This document shows positions 39,001 to 53,000 of a stretch of 64,000 bases of DNA, piece after piece. Numbering within the stretch: the stretch's first letter is position 1; every line of letters starts with the position of its first letter. The notes beneath the pieces were generated by a model. That model searched no databases, was not told where the DNA came from, and saw nothing but the letters and a program-made list of their open reading frames with translations. A program made the translations under genes and the position numbers. Origin of the DNA: Drosophila pseudoobscura (taxonomy: Eukaryota > Arthropoda > Insecta > Diptera > Drosophilidae); assembly GCF_009870125.1 (NCBI RefSeq), contig NC_046683.1, positions 44,097,869 through 44,161,868 on the forward strand. Direction: 5' to 3'.

Positions 39001-40983
39001 ACACGCACCCTCAAAGGCGACCCACTTGTGAGCGTGGATGCGGCCTGTGTGGCGTCCGCCGGCCTCAATTGCTATGAGCTTGCCACACTGCTGCTCTACT
39101 ACAGCACCATACCAGAGCGCAAGTAAGTGTTATAAGGGGGGATGGGGATCCATAACCATACTATCTATATCTGAATCTGAATCAGAATTACAATCAAAGC
39201 CTCATCGGTTTAATGTCAAAGTAACGCATGGGAATGGGCCCAAAGAGAGAGAGATGGAGAGAGCCCAGAACCCAGAACCAGAATCAGAATTGGAGAATCA
39301 GGCATTTCAATTTGTCTGGCAAAAAGTTCATAGACATTGCAGAGACCTCGGCAGCCAGAGGAGAGCTCTCTCACACGAGACGGCCCATCCATATTTACGA
39401 GCAGATATGCAAATGTGCAAATGCAACACCAAGTCAGGCAGACAGACAGACCCCGAGTGGCGCTGGGAACGAAGCAGTTAAGCCTTTAAGACCGTTGGAC
39501 TGTCGGCCGTTTCCTTCACTCCACTCCATTCCATCGATAGTCGGATGGTCGGATGGTTGGATGGTTGGATGGTTGGATGGTTGGAGGGTTGGATGGTCAG
39601 ACCGAATGCATGTCAGTCAATTTGCCACTTTGGCTAAAAGGAAACATGCGGCAACAACATCGAACAGCACTTGCATTGTGGCTGAGAACCGAGGACGGAG
39701 AACCGAGGACGGAGAACCGAGAACCGAGAACTCTGGGCTCTTCTGGCCTTAGAAAATAGAACAAAAGTCTTGGCTAACACTCGATAGGCGGAAGGAGGGC
39801 ACTGTCCAGCATAGTTTGCGGTATCCAGTATCTGTCCTAGATCTGCCAATAGATATTTGAATGCCTTTTTTAACTCAATTGATTCCCAGTTTCACAGATT
39901 CCCAGGCGAAAGTCAATGAAACTTAATTAGGAGATATTTCCTGTGCTCAGGTGTTCGTGTGGGAAGGAAACGGCTCTTAAGATATTATTGAGGATCATGT
40001 TTCATGGGATATTTGAGAAAGGAAACCCCTTAGACATTAATGAGCCTGTAATTTATGGATGTAATTGGATGAAGATCATGAGAAAAACATTGAGAAAAGA
40101 GAGATTGTTAGAAAATGAAGATTATACGAGAAACAAGATTTTAGATAGAGTTTTGAATAGACTTCATACCTCCGCTCGAGATTCACCAGCGAATGCCCAC
40201 GAATTGCAAAAACCAAATACATGTCTTGTGCGTGGGAAGGCAGATTGATCACCGAATCGATTGATCGATTAAGAAATTCTAGGCACATATCTGGAAGAAA
40301 AGTCAAAACTCTCTCACAGATCTCTTTCGATGGAAACCCCCCAAATGCATCAGGCTCCCATCAAAGGGGGTCAAAACCCCCTGGGAAAAATCAATCGAAA
40401 AGCAGTAAAACAGTTCTCAGGAACAGAGTTTTTCCTCCTGCTGTCTAGTGTAAATTAGAATTCCACTCAGGCGGCTACAGTTGCTGTTGCCGGGGGGGGC
40501 TGGTGGGCTCGGGGGGGCCGACTCCATGGCACGTCGTCTGTGTGCGGCTTCCCTTTGTGGTGTGAGAGAGAGAGAGAGAGAGTGGGGGAGGAGCAGAGAA
40601 AGAGTGAGAAAGACGGCATACTGCAGGGCAAATGGATGATTTTTTTCAGACAGATTCGTGACACTTTAAGATTTATGATGTGAACTTTTATATTTTTTGT
40701 TGTTGCTGCTGCTTTTTGTGCTGAATGCTCGAAAGGTTCCAGGCGGCCACACGATTCCTGGAAATATCAGAAAATCTGTGAAATCTAAATCGACATAAGA
40801 GAACACTCATCGCGATTCCCGTTCCAGTTTTCAGTTCCAGCTCCAGCTCCAGCTGCATGTTAATGTTAATTGCTTCAATGCCAATTGGTGGTTAAAACGC
40901 GGCCAAATCGTGTAGAAAACTCTTTGACAAACATACAGAGATTGGTAGTCTGGAAGTGGAGTTTGCGCTGAAAACTGGCACAC

Positions 40984-41014
<31 letters not shown>

Positions 41015-44000
41015 CGCCTCATCATCATCATCAGCATTCAGCATTCAGTATCAGCCAGTCTCTCAGTCTGACGCATGACGAGTTGGAGCTTGAGAGCTGG
41101 ACAGGACAGGCCGAGGCAGAGGCAGAGGCAGAGGAAGAGCCACTTGAGAGTCTTGGGGCTGCTGCAGCCATTGACATTATTTGCGTTTGTTTGCCGACAT
41201 GTGTAAGGTATTCATTAGCTGCCTGTCCAAATCCAAATGTCAGACAGATGTACAGACAGTTGGACGGATGGAATTGCTCACGCAAATATTTAATATTTGT
41301 AAAGTTTTCACCAAGTGAGCCAAAGTGAGGCCAGGCCTGGGCCTCGCAGTGTCAACAGAGACCGAGAGAGACAAAGAGAGAGGGGGAGAGAGAGAGAGAG
41401 AGGCACCAGAGAGATGGGCAATAGATGGTTATCCAAAAACTTACATCATTTGTCTGCCTAAGCATATGATGGGCCTGGGCAAAAAGCGGGTCTGACCCCA
41501 ACACCAGAGACTCTTACTCGGGGTCTGGGTTTAGCTCCGACTCCATCTTCAAGAGACTGGGGGCCGGATGGCTGGGGGACTGGGGGGCCATGTGTGTGAC
41601 AGCTTGCAATTAAATTTGTTTTTATGGACAGAGTTCGTGGTGTGTGTGGGGCTCTGCATTTCTTGGAATCTTCGGCTATGACTACGTCTATGAGTACGTC
41701 TACGGCTATAAGGTATAAATATGCATGCCCGCGCATAATACGAATATAAAAGAAAAGCTCGGGTTACACACGCTCGACCTGGGCCCAGGACTGTGCTGCT
41801 CCTCATATTTTAGTGCGTCGTCTTGGCTGCCCTACTCAGCCGAAGAGAGTAGTGTGCCAAATAGGAAACCCCAAATGGATCGGAAAAACAAATCAGCAAA
41901 AGGTCTCAAATTATAATTACCTGCATATGTATGTATGCGAGGAAGAAGGTGAGGCCTGGGGGCAGGGGCTAAACAGTTTTTGGGGCGCACAAAAATCTTG
42001 GAAAATGTGTTTCCGGGAAAATGTATGGATTTGTAAGCATTTCGCAAGAAGAGACTAATAAATGATAATATTCGTGGATTATTTTAGACATTTGATATCC
42101 TTAGGATCATTAAAAATATTACACAAATCTGTGAGAAGTATAAATCCCTATCCATATGGCCTATTGTCGGGGATTGTGGTCATTGTTTGAGCTACTAATG
42201 AAATATTTCCTATTCCCATTCTATGCTATCGTATCCTGGGGCTCTGCAAAGTTAGAAAGAGTATTCCCTGTTCGTTGTGGAGTAATTACCGCAGTGCTGA
42301 TGGCAGCATGAATATATGTACATACATAGTAGGCTGCTTTGAAATTGAAATGCCAACCGCTCTTTATAGCCAATCCGTGCAGTGTGCGGCGGCATCATTA
42401 AGCCGGCGGTGGCTTGGAGCACGCCACATCTCTGCTGGATCTCTGGGATCTCCCTCCGAGCATTGCGTGCAATTTGCAACAGCAACAGCAACAGCAACGG
42501 CAACGGGGGTGGACTGTGAGTGCAACAGCCACCGTGGCAGCAACAGCGAGTGGCAAATATGTGAGAACCTGGCCCCGGCATGCGTTTACAGTTACAGTCC
42601 GTTCTGGCAGCGGATCAGCAGGAATGTCTGTCCGTCTGTCTGTCTGTCTGTGGCTCTGCCTGCGGCTCGAAGACAAACTTTGGCTAAAGTGTTAAGACAC
42701 TGCTCCGCTTCGAGCTTCGAGCTGCGGGCTTCGGGCTACGGGCTTCGGGCTTCGGGCTCCCCACCTCCACCGAACAGCTGCCATTAGCAGCAATTTTCAA
42801 TTTTTATTTACGCTGATTAAAAGTGGCTACCAACTTGTCATAGTTACGTGGTTTTCCTTCGCTGATTTACTGAAAGGTAAAGTGCTTTGCGGACTTTGAG
42901 TGCGCCTCAGATTCCGACACTGAGGCTGCCACACCACACCGAAGCACGGTTGCAGTGGCAGTGGCAGACCAGACACTGAGCCAAGTGCAGAGGCCGCTTA
43001 TTGCCAATTAAGTTGAACTTGTTTTGGGCGTTGCCAAGTTTGTGTGTTCTGCTGCTGCTTGCTCTTTAAAGCCCGGCCTAGAGCACCGCCACATGCCACC
43101 CCATTGCCTTAATCACAGTTCGAGAGCTGCTTGTGCCGCGTTCACATGTGAACTAGTTCTCAAGGTCTCCCTCCCCCCCCTAATGGAAATGCAGCTCTGG
43201 AAATATACCGTAACAGAGAAATTACAGACCAAGCCAATAATAATACGAGGGGGAAATATAATTCAGCGCTTACCATTAGCAAATTTAGCTGGAAAATTGT
43301 GAGACCAGAAACCAGAAATTTCTCGGGCCAATTATAGTAAACTAAATAGAGCATGCAAGGGAAGGATGTGCTTTCGGAAATGAGTTTATTATAAATAAAT
43401 ATAAAATGTTAACAAATAAGGTAATATCTTCATGCCGCTCTGGCAACGGTGGATTAGGGCACTAATCAGAGCCAGAATGGGCTTCAAAGAATCTTCCCAG
43501 ATTCCAGGAGTTCCAAAGAATATGATTATATGACAATCAAAGTGTTTGAAAGCCTCTAATACCAAAGAAACACTTTTAATAGGGATTTTATCTTTACAAA
43601 ATAAAGCAGAATCTAATTGAGTTCCCCCAATAGTCCGATTACGGTTCCGATATCAGATCGATGCGCGTGAACTAGTTCCGCACGCGGAGCAGCGAGTGGG
43701 CAGCTCCGATCGACAACGAAACCACATTTTCGTTGTTATTTATGCGACTTGACCGTGTACCGTGTACCGTGCACTTCTCGCCACAACTCATTCATTGCCC
43801 GTTTTCTTGGCACATTTGCAGCACACCGCCTCCTGCCCCCCCAGCACCAGGAACAACCGCAACAATCAATGGCCATAAAAGTACGGAGCAGCAGTCGCAG
43901 CGACAACAACAACAACAACAACCCGCCCAACAAACATTTACCATTTTAATTGCCATCGAGAAATCGCAACATTTATGCGTAATCGAATTAATTTGCCAAA

Positions 44001-47000
44001 GTCTCAGGCTCTTAAGCAAGCAGATTGGCAATTGTGAAATTTTGGTCGTTTCCAGCGATACGAATTTGCTGCAATTGTGCAACGAGCAGCACCAACAGAA
44101 GCAACAGCAGCAGAACTCCACCCCCTCAAACAGAAACAGCAACAGCAACACAAACACCAGCAGCAACAACATAAACAGCAACAACAACAACAACAACAAC
44201 AATGATCACCCGGTAAGTTTAGAGTTTGACCTTTCAGATTGCACAAAATATACAAAAATCATTGGAGTTCGAACTGGAGTTCGGGTTCACGCCCCAAAAA
44301 GAGTCGCAAGTCCGAAGCCCAGTCCGAGCCAATTAACCCGATCTACATGACCAGGCCAAGCCAAGTCCAGGCCCGGCCAGGCCCGGCCACCGCCAGACAA
44401 AATAAACAGAACTCCCCGGCCAAATCCACTAATGACAACGATTCCGCTGTGTGTTTTTTTTGTTGTTGTTGTTTCAATCTTTTTTTGTTTTGCTCTGACT
44501 CTGACCCCAACAGGAGCCGGCATCGCCATCGCATTTGGTTAAATTCATTAGCGTCGACCAAGTCACGACAAGTGTTGCGCCATCACAGCTACCCAGTGGC
44601 CTGCTCCCGTCGCTCCCCGCCTTGTCCGGCCAGCCGCAGCAGCAGCAGCAGCAGCCCCATCACGACGCGGGCAAGTGGCGCGAGTTCTTCGCCCAGCTGG
44701 AGGCGTTCCAGAGGCAGTGCTCGGCGGCCGGCGGGCATCTGGTGAGCGCCCTCAGCGATATACGCGCCGCCGATCTGCAGGGCCTGCCGACGCGCCGCCA
44801 GCTGTACGGCCAGCACCGGGCCCTGAGTCGTGCCCTGATGGACTCGCAGCTGCACAGCCTCCGCAAGCTGGGGGCCTCGCAGCTCTCCCGCCTCCAGGAG
44901 CTGGCCAGAGGCATCACCTCTGGCCCGGCGAGTGCCGCCACCGCACCGCTGCGAGGGGTGCCGGTGGGGTCACCGATGACGGTGCTCAATGCGGATGCCG
45001 CCTGCAAGCTGCGCAAGGTGACGCTCCTCTTCAACGAGGTGGATCGCGCCGCCCAGCGACTGGAGCAGTTGACCGAGCAGAGACGCGAGCGCCTGCGGCA
45101 GCTGACGAGGCAACGGGCCATGGAGGACGAGATGAATGAGGTAAGTACGAGCGAATATAAGACATCAATATCTCTTGCAATATCTGCCAGATGGGAGTCT
45201 CCCACTCCTCCCGGACGGAGTGTGGAGATATTTTATGAATTCCCACATTGCCACATTCCCAATTTAAAAGAGAATCCACTGTGGATCGTTAAGTGTTCCC
45301 TAAGTTCGTCGAACGATTTACAATATCCATAAAGACGGTTTCTCCCCAGCAGTAGCCAGTAGCCAGCAGCCAGCAGCCAGCAGCAGGAGCAACTTTGTAC
45401 GCGGTTTAATGAGCTCTGGGGATACGGATTCAGATTGAGATTCGGACAGGAAATGTGCGGCGGCATGCGCAGCGAAATGCCAAATGTATCTGCCAGATAC
45501 GCAGCGCAGTCTCTCCCTCTGTCTCGCTGTCTCTCTGACTCTCTGACATTGTTAATTGAATATGCATTGCATTTAATGCTGGCTTTATTAATTTATTACG
45601 CGCATCCGCTCAGTGTCCACTCCTCGAGGCCGAAGCCGAAGCCGAAGCCAAAGCCAAGCCAAAGCCACTTTCGCATTAGTTTTAGGATCGGGCTGAAAGA
45701 TTGAGATTGAGAGATGGGGCTGCCGCCAGTCAGCGGCCAAATGGAGCCGTTAGATAAGCCTGCCTGCCTGCCTGCCAGCAGATGGGGGGATTGGAGCTTT
45801 GGAGGAGCATCTGCCAGAGCAACATCTCTTGTGGCTTGTCGCTGCCATTTCCTGGCACTTTAATTGATTTGTTAATGAGTGTCTCTCTGCCTTTGGATAC
45901 CGTCGTGCCCTGAAGCATAATTGCGCACGCACGCACCCACAACGGCGGCTCCCAGCCTCCACTCGGAGAGCACTGGAGGTATCCATGGATCCCAGGCGCT
46001 TAATCAGCGACCAGTGACAGTTGCAGCAACGCCCTCCATGAGAGATAAATAGAGAGACTTCGACGTCGACGTCGACGTCGACGTCCTGGCTAATGCAATT
46101 TCGCTGATTAATCACAATAATTTGTTGCGGGATTAGCTGTTGCCGGGTTGCCTCCGATGCGTTTACATATTCGTCATACTTTCGCGATACTATTAAGTGT
46201 GTTTTTTCTTCTTCTTTTTTTTTTTTTTTTTTGTTTCCATTATTACTATGATTGTTGATGCCACACAGCCGATGCGGCGGCGGCGGCTGCCGCAGTTGCA
46301 GTTGCAGTTTGCTGGTTAACAAAAGTATGTCAAATTGCAGCTACACGACACGCAGCTACCATATATGGTCCCATAGCTCCCCCAAAGATGTGGCAGATAC
46401 CACATACTACTAGCTCTTTGGAATCCTCAATTTCATTTAATAATTTGCGGAAATTGGCATTTAAAAATTGGCATCGCCTTGTTAGCGTTTTCTCATACAT
46501 ATCTTGGCTCTTGGCTCTCGACTGTTGGCTCTCGGCTCTCGGCTCTCGACTGTTGGCTGTTGGCTTCTGCTGCTGCTGGCCATTTGGCCTTTTTCACACG
46601 CTCCCCCGCGCACCGCCAATCCGCTCGGCGATCCAATCCGATCCGCTTGAGAAATGTGCGGCCATTTATCTGAGTTGATTTTTGTTGCAAAAATTGAATT
46701 TTAATTGCCGACGAAAAGTTAATGAGAAAAGTGAAAGCAAGGTTAAAGAAATTAAATTTTTGATATTTTTCCTCTCTTTGGCGTTCAATCGATTTGCCGG
46801 CAGTTAGCCTGCTGCCTGCCCATTGATTTCAAATAATTTTTGTATTCGTATTCGCATTCGCATTCGCATGACTCGTTGGCTCATTTCATTCATTTCCATT
46901 TCCATTTCAAAAAGTAGTTCACCGATAAGCCCCGACCAGTCTCAGTCTCAGCCTCAGTCGCCAATCGCCAATCGCCTGTCCATCCATCTGTCTGTCACTC

Positions 47001-50000
47001 CCGTCTGATAGACAGACAGACTGTCGCTCGCTCCAAGTGTATGTCTGTCCGTCTCTCTGTCTGTCTGTCTGTCCAGCGTTGTCATATCGCGATCGGCGCA
47101 AAAATCATACTAAGAGATACTTACGAGTATTTAACACCAACACGCTTTCAATTAAAAAAGGCGTTGACAGCTACCAATTTTGTGCAGATCGTTTGGTGTT
47201 GGCTTTTGTCTTTTCCCAGCCTCCCCTCCCCAAGCGATACTCTAACTGTTTGAGCATCCGCTTGGGGTATACCCAAAACAAGTGGAGTTCGTCGACTGAA
47301 CTCTTTTAATAAGAGATATATTTCTGCTCAGAATAATGTTTGAGAAGCATTGAAAATGATGATTTATAGCAGAGGTTTTTGAATTTGAAGAAAACGACTA
47401 TCTGCAATTCTTGGGCATTCTCTTGTGAAGTATTCTATTGTGAAGTGTAATCGATACTGTACCTATTTTTGGCATAGCCAAATATCTGGCTGTTATCCCC
47501 CGCCAATCTACAATCTACGCATGTTTCTCCTTCTGTTGTGGAAGAATTTCAAATGAATTTCATGAGAAAGTTGACATTATTGAGATGTGATCTTAAGTGT
47601 TCAAAAGATGATCTGAAATTCTTGGCAATTTCTCTTTCGCCAATGAAATCCAACGAAAGTGTATTTGAGGCTGGCCTCGAAGGTGTCTATCTTTGTTTCT
47701 TTTTAATTAAATCTATAATCTCTCGGCCAAAGATACAAAAAAATAACTGGATCACGAAAACCAAGTCTTGCAACCCCATCCTCTCGGGCAGGCCCCCCCC
47801 CCCCCTCCCCGCCCCTCTCCTCGCCATCCGTCGGCGGACTAACTAATGTCGCTGTCGTCCATTAGGCGTGCGCATTCAAACAAGGTGCGAAAAAAGATGC
47901 CGCCGCCGTGGTGGTGGTGGTGGTGGTGGTTGTTGCCACTGTGGTGGCAGTGGTGCCACTGGTGTCGCCATTTTGTTGCCCACAACCACAACCACTAGCA
48001 CATCCACATCCACCATGATGATGATGATGATGATGATGGTGATGATGACGACGACTACGACGACGACATTATGATGCGATATGCGATATTATATCTAAAT
48101 TGTTGATCGGGCTGCATTAGAGCTGAGAGCGCATGCTGTTGGCAGGAGAAAGAGGGAGATGAAGGTGGGATTGCTCCACAAATATGGCCATGAGTGGTTG
48201 GTGGTAGCCTTGGGTGTTTTGCCGGTGAAAGAGAGCCGAGAGCCGGGCTGCAGCCACAGCTACCCCTCCTTCGAAGACCCATAGACAGATGGATAAACAT
48301 TTGCTGTGTCTGTCGCCTGCCGGCTGTCGTCTGTCGTCTGTCGGTGAAATTGGATTTGTTTAGCGCGCTTTCTTTGAGACATTTGTGTGTGCTCTGTCTG
48401 TGTGTGTGTGTGTGTGTGTGTTTGCTCAAATTAATTTGCGCAATGTCGTCGGCGGGCTTTGTGCAATGAAAACTATGTTTAATTGTTTCGCGCCTTGAAT
48501 TGCAATCGCGCTAAAAGGAGCGATCTGGCTTCTGCAAGTCCATCTGCAGGGGCATGGGGCATGGGGCAGCAGGCAGCAGGCAGCATCCACAGCGCATCGG
48601 TGTCGCGGAAGGCCTTTCGGCCGCCTGTTTGGCTTGGCTTATTTATGGCCCCTGACATTTGAACCCCGTCTACCAGTCTTAGGCCGTGGAATGCGGTGGC
48701 AGCCCCGGCATAACTACAGTTTTTCCCAACTGCAGCTGCGCCATTCAAGAACAGGCTGCCGCTGCCGCTGCCCCTGCCGCTGCCGCATAGAATTCGGTCA
48801 GGCGAGAGCCATGAAAAATGAAGGCTTATTTAGTGTCGACATACCCCGAACCCTGGACCCTGGACCCCGAACAGCCCGAACAGCGAACCCCATCCTCAGT
48901 GGCATTAATAATAACTGCATGTATTAGCCCTCGCAGGCATAATATAAGTTTTTGTTGCACACTAGAGATGGGGAATGGCAGCAGCAGCCCCAGCAGCCCC
49001 AGCAGCCCCAGCAGCCCCAGCAGCCCAGGAGGAACACTCAAAACGGTGCAACAATTACGGACGGAACCAGCTCTCTTTTGGGCAATGATCCTGACACTCG
49101 GTTTGGGGCTGTTAAACCGCCGATTAGCCTCTTAAATCCCACATCAATGAGTGTGGTTAAACTAACGAACTAACGAGATATATGGATGCATGGATGCATG
49201 AGGCCGACTCTGGCTGGCGAATGCCTTGACCATAAATCGCAGATACATGGCAACACTGTCCATAAAACAGAGTTGCACTGCACAGTGTTTGTGCTCTGCT
49301 CTGTCACGTTCTAATTCATTAATGCTGGATTTATCGGTCTGTTAAATACTTAACCGTCACATTACTGTCGATTAGCGAATTGACGCTTAGATAAATGCCG
49401 GTCCGGTCCAGTCCGGTCTGGTCCGGTCCGGACTCCATGCAGCGAGAATCTATAATTTCTGCTAATGAGGAAACTTTTTGCAAGCTTGAAAAGCAAGAAA
49501 TTAAAGGTAATTTAAAGGATTATTATGGATATAAAATGGGAAAAACAATAAACTCCTAAAGAAGGATTTAAAGTTTTTCCAAGAGCATGGCTCTCTCTCT
49601 CTCTCTCTCTCTCTCCTTTGTGTCGGGCCTCGTGCGTGATTCCGTGTGCGATTCCCTCGTGGCGGCTGTCATCTCTGCGGACTATGAAATGTACAACATG
49701 CTTGGCCGCAAGTGCCGCCAATCTTTAACCGGTTGCAACCCGATTGTTGCATGCAAATGTTCCACGCAAGCAAACAATGCAGCCCCAGCCCCAGCCCCAG
49801 CCCCAGCTCCTGCTCCTGCTCCAGCTCCAGCTCCTGCTCCGGCTCCTTCCCTCGAATGGAGTCGACTCGAGTGGTGCTGCCTGTGGAGCTGGCTGTGTCA
49901 TCAAAACGGACGTTAATCATACGCTTAGCATGGCAGCCATCGCCGATGGCAATCGTCGCTTACTTAGAATGTCCATGCAGCTACGAGTATGAGTATTTAT

Positions 50001-53000
50001 TGAATTAACACAGAGGCCAGGGTCCTGCTCTTGGACTTGAACCAAGTCTCTGGCTGGGGCAGCGGGGGACCGGCACTGGTCCTCCTCTGGTATTACTGGA
50101 TGGCGGACCAGACAAAAGTATAATTGTTGTCGCGTTGTCATGTCAAAATGTAACTGTCACATTGAGTTTGACATGTTTTTTAACACTAATTTTACACGCA
50201 TTTTTAGAAATCGTCAACTTCATCAACAGCTGTCATCATTTTTTGAGCGTCGTCACGTCCGCTCCATGGCAGTGGAGTATGTTGGGGCAGGGGCAGGGGC
50301 TGGGGCTGGTGCTGGTGCTGGTGCTGGACAGCGTTGCCCGTCGCCTGATCGACGATAAGCTGCATTCACTGCCACCCCAGGCCATGCCCCTGCCACACAG
50401 CTCTAGACCCCATGCCTGATGATGCACTTGCTGTGGCGGCAAAGCGGCTTTTCTGCAGCACTAGCACTAGCAGCAGCAGTACGAGCGAGACTCCAAGTCT
50501 CGGTTGCATGCAATATTGTCACCACATTAACGTCTTGGCCTTTTGTGGCCACAATTTATGACTCTGTGCGTGCCGCAGTGGAGAGAGACCTCTCTCCCAG
50601 TTGGTGCTGGCGTTGGGGAGGATTGGGGCTCGGCTCGGTTTGGTTTGGTTTGGTTTGGTTTCGTTTGGTTTGGAAAGTGAAAAATAAGTAAAATTGTAAT
50701 CGCCTTTTGCCGTAAAATAGTTGAACGAAATTGCTTTATTATTCGGGAACGGAGGGGCAGGCAGCCATGCGTGCCACTGCCTTCACAGTGGGGTGTGCGA
50801 CCCACAAGGGATTATAGTCGGCTTGGACTTGGGACAGCTATAAAAATTGAAATAAATCATATTTACGAGGGAAACAGGGATGAGAAAAACATCATTCAAT
50901 TGGAAGTTCTTTCTCCCTCCTCTCTCTCCTTGGGAGGAGTGCTAGTCCCCAGTCCGCAGTCCGCAGTCCGCAGTCCCCAGTCCATTAATGTGCGGCATTC
51001 ATGTTTAATGTCTCACTTGGCGCACAGACATCCGACAAACACACACACACACACACACACACACAGCATTCCTCAATTGCTGCGAATCCTCTCTGATCTC
51101 TGAGCCAGTTATCGCTGCTATAATTTCCAGCATGCTGCCATAAATCCAAATGCAAAACCACACGACGCCCAGTCGTTAAAGTACACGGCCAAAGAGAAGT
51201 ACTTAAAAGCCAGAGATAAGCTGCCTCCGATATGCATGAAGGAACCAGCCAGAACCACCAGAACCCCAGCCAGAGCCCGATCCAGAGCCAAAAGAACGAC
51301 AGTCGGAACATAGAGAACAAATTAGCCAACAAGAAATGAGACAGCCAAATGGCAAGAGAGCATATCATTTAAGATGTACTTCCAAATAAATTACCCAATA
51401 CAAGAAATAGAAACAGAAACAGAAACAGAATCCCTGGAATACCAAATGAATATTGCCCAAGGCTAATCGAATGGAAGATACTCTATTCTATTGATTGGCG
51501 GAACCAAGAGCATCTAGACGATAATGACGATCAGACATTACATTTGACATATGTTCTGCCTTGGGGGCTTAAACGGAAAACATATGATAAAGATTCTTTT
51601 AAATGGTATCTCTAGGAGAACGGAAATCGTTGTCGAAGCGAAGAGGGGCTGAAGGGACAATAATGAAACGATAAAAGTATTCAGAAACGGTCGATATACG
51701 CACATATATTTGAGAATACAAAACACATGTGTCTGCTGTTTAAAGAAGATGAACTCTCCTATGATCCCTTGAAAGACGATGGTCTTAAAGCCCAAACGAA
51801 GGCCCAGTGACTCCTTCCTTTAGTGTTTAAAGAAGAGGAACTCTCCTATGATCTCTTGAAAGACGATGGCCCAGTGACTCCTTCGAGAAAAGGGTATGTG
51901 CAAATAGCAATACTCGGACCTCTTGTTGTTGTTGTTTTTGTCTATGATATCAGCCACAAGAACAGCTTCAGCTACAGCTACAGCGACACCGACAACTACA
52001 ACTACAACCACAACTTCAACATCGGCGACAACTTTGTTAAGTGTCAAAATAAATTCGATATTGTGGCTTAAAAAATGTTTATGGCCATGAGATAAATGCG
52101 CGACATTTGTGTAAATTACACGACAGCAACCACCAGCAGCCGCCGAAGCCGCCGAAGCAGGAGTTGCAATGCAGACGCCGCTCTGGCCACCACTGGAAGC
52201 CACGCATGCTCCCAAGGCGTTGCCTGCGACTGTGGCTGCGACTGTGGCTGTGGCTGTGGCCGTTGTAGGTGTTGCATGTGTTTTATGGCTCATGCGATCA
52301 ACTTGTAAAACTGTCACGTTAAATTTGCGTTTTATGCCAAGCCTAAGAAGTGGCCGATCGATCGTCCAGAGAACACTGGAAAGAGATTCTAAGATCAGCG
52401 GAATGAGCTCCCAGGAAACGCTCCCAAGGAAGAAACGCCTCCTACAAAGTGGCAGAGAGTGTGTGGGAGAGAGACAGGGACAGGGACAGGGAGAGCAGAG
52501 AGCAGAGAGCAGAGAGCAGAGTGCAGTCAACCCGGCAGCAGCAATCGCTTATCAGTGGTGCAGCAGAGCAGAGCACCACATCCGCCGTTGAAATAATAGT
52601 GCAAGCAGAGCTTATCGCGGGGCAGAGCGCGAACAAGAAGCTGCTGGAGTTATTGCCTGGAGAGGAGATTGCCTGCCGCAGCGGTTCAGCGATAGACAGA
52701 TAGACGGATGACATTTGCCTATTTACTTAGCACAAAGCAAATTCAAGACTCTGACGATATGGGCGACATCTCGTCATCAGCGTCGCCGACTCTCCCGCTC
52801 TCCAACTTCGTTTATACACACACACATATGTATGTACATACAGCCGACAGTTGGTGACCGTCTCGTGCCGTGCCGATCCGATCCGTTCCGTTCCGAGCCG
52901 ATCCATGCATTCGCTTTTGTTTACGTTTGCTAATTGTTTGGATTTTATTGAATTTCATTGAGTGCCGCCGATGGGGACGGGAAAATTCAATTTGAAAATG

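Noticed and set aside
39943..40248. 101-codon open frame in intron 7
   Set aside because: Non-ATG start, AT-rich, no supporting signals.
40831..41037. Minus-strand frame with a poly-Leu signal-peptide-like start
   Set aside because: The Leu run is a CAG microsatellite read backwards; the rest has no codon bias.
42414..42695. Gln-rich open frame resembling a RhoGEF exon
   Set aside because: No acceptor/donor pair in a compatible phase; the Gln run is an intronic CAG/CAA repeat.
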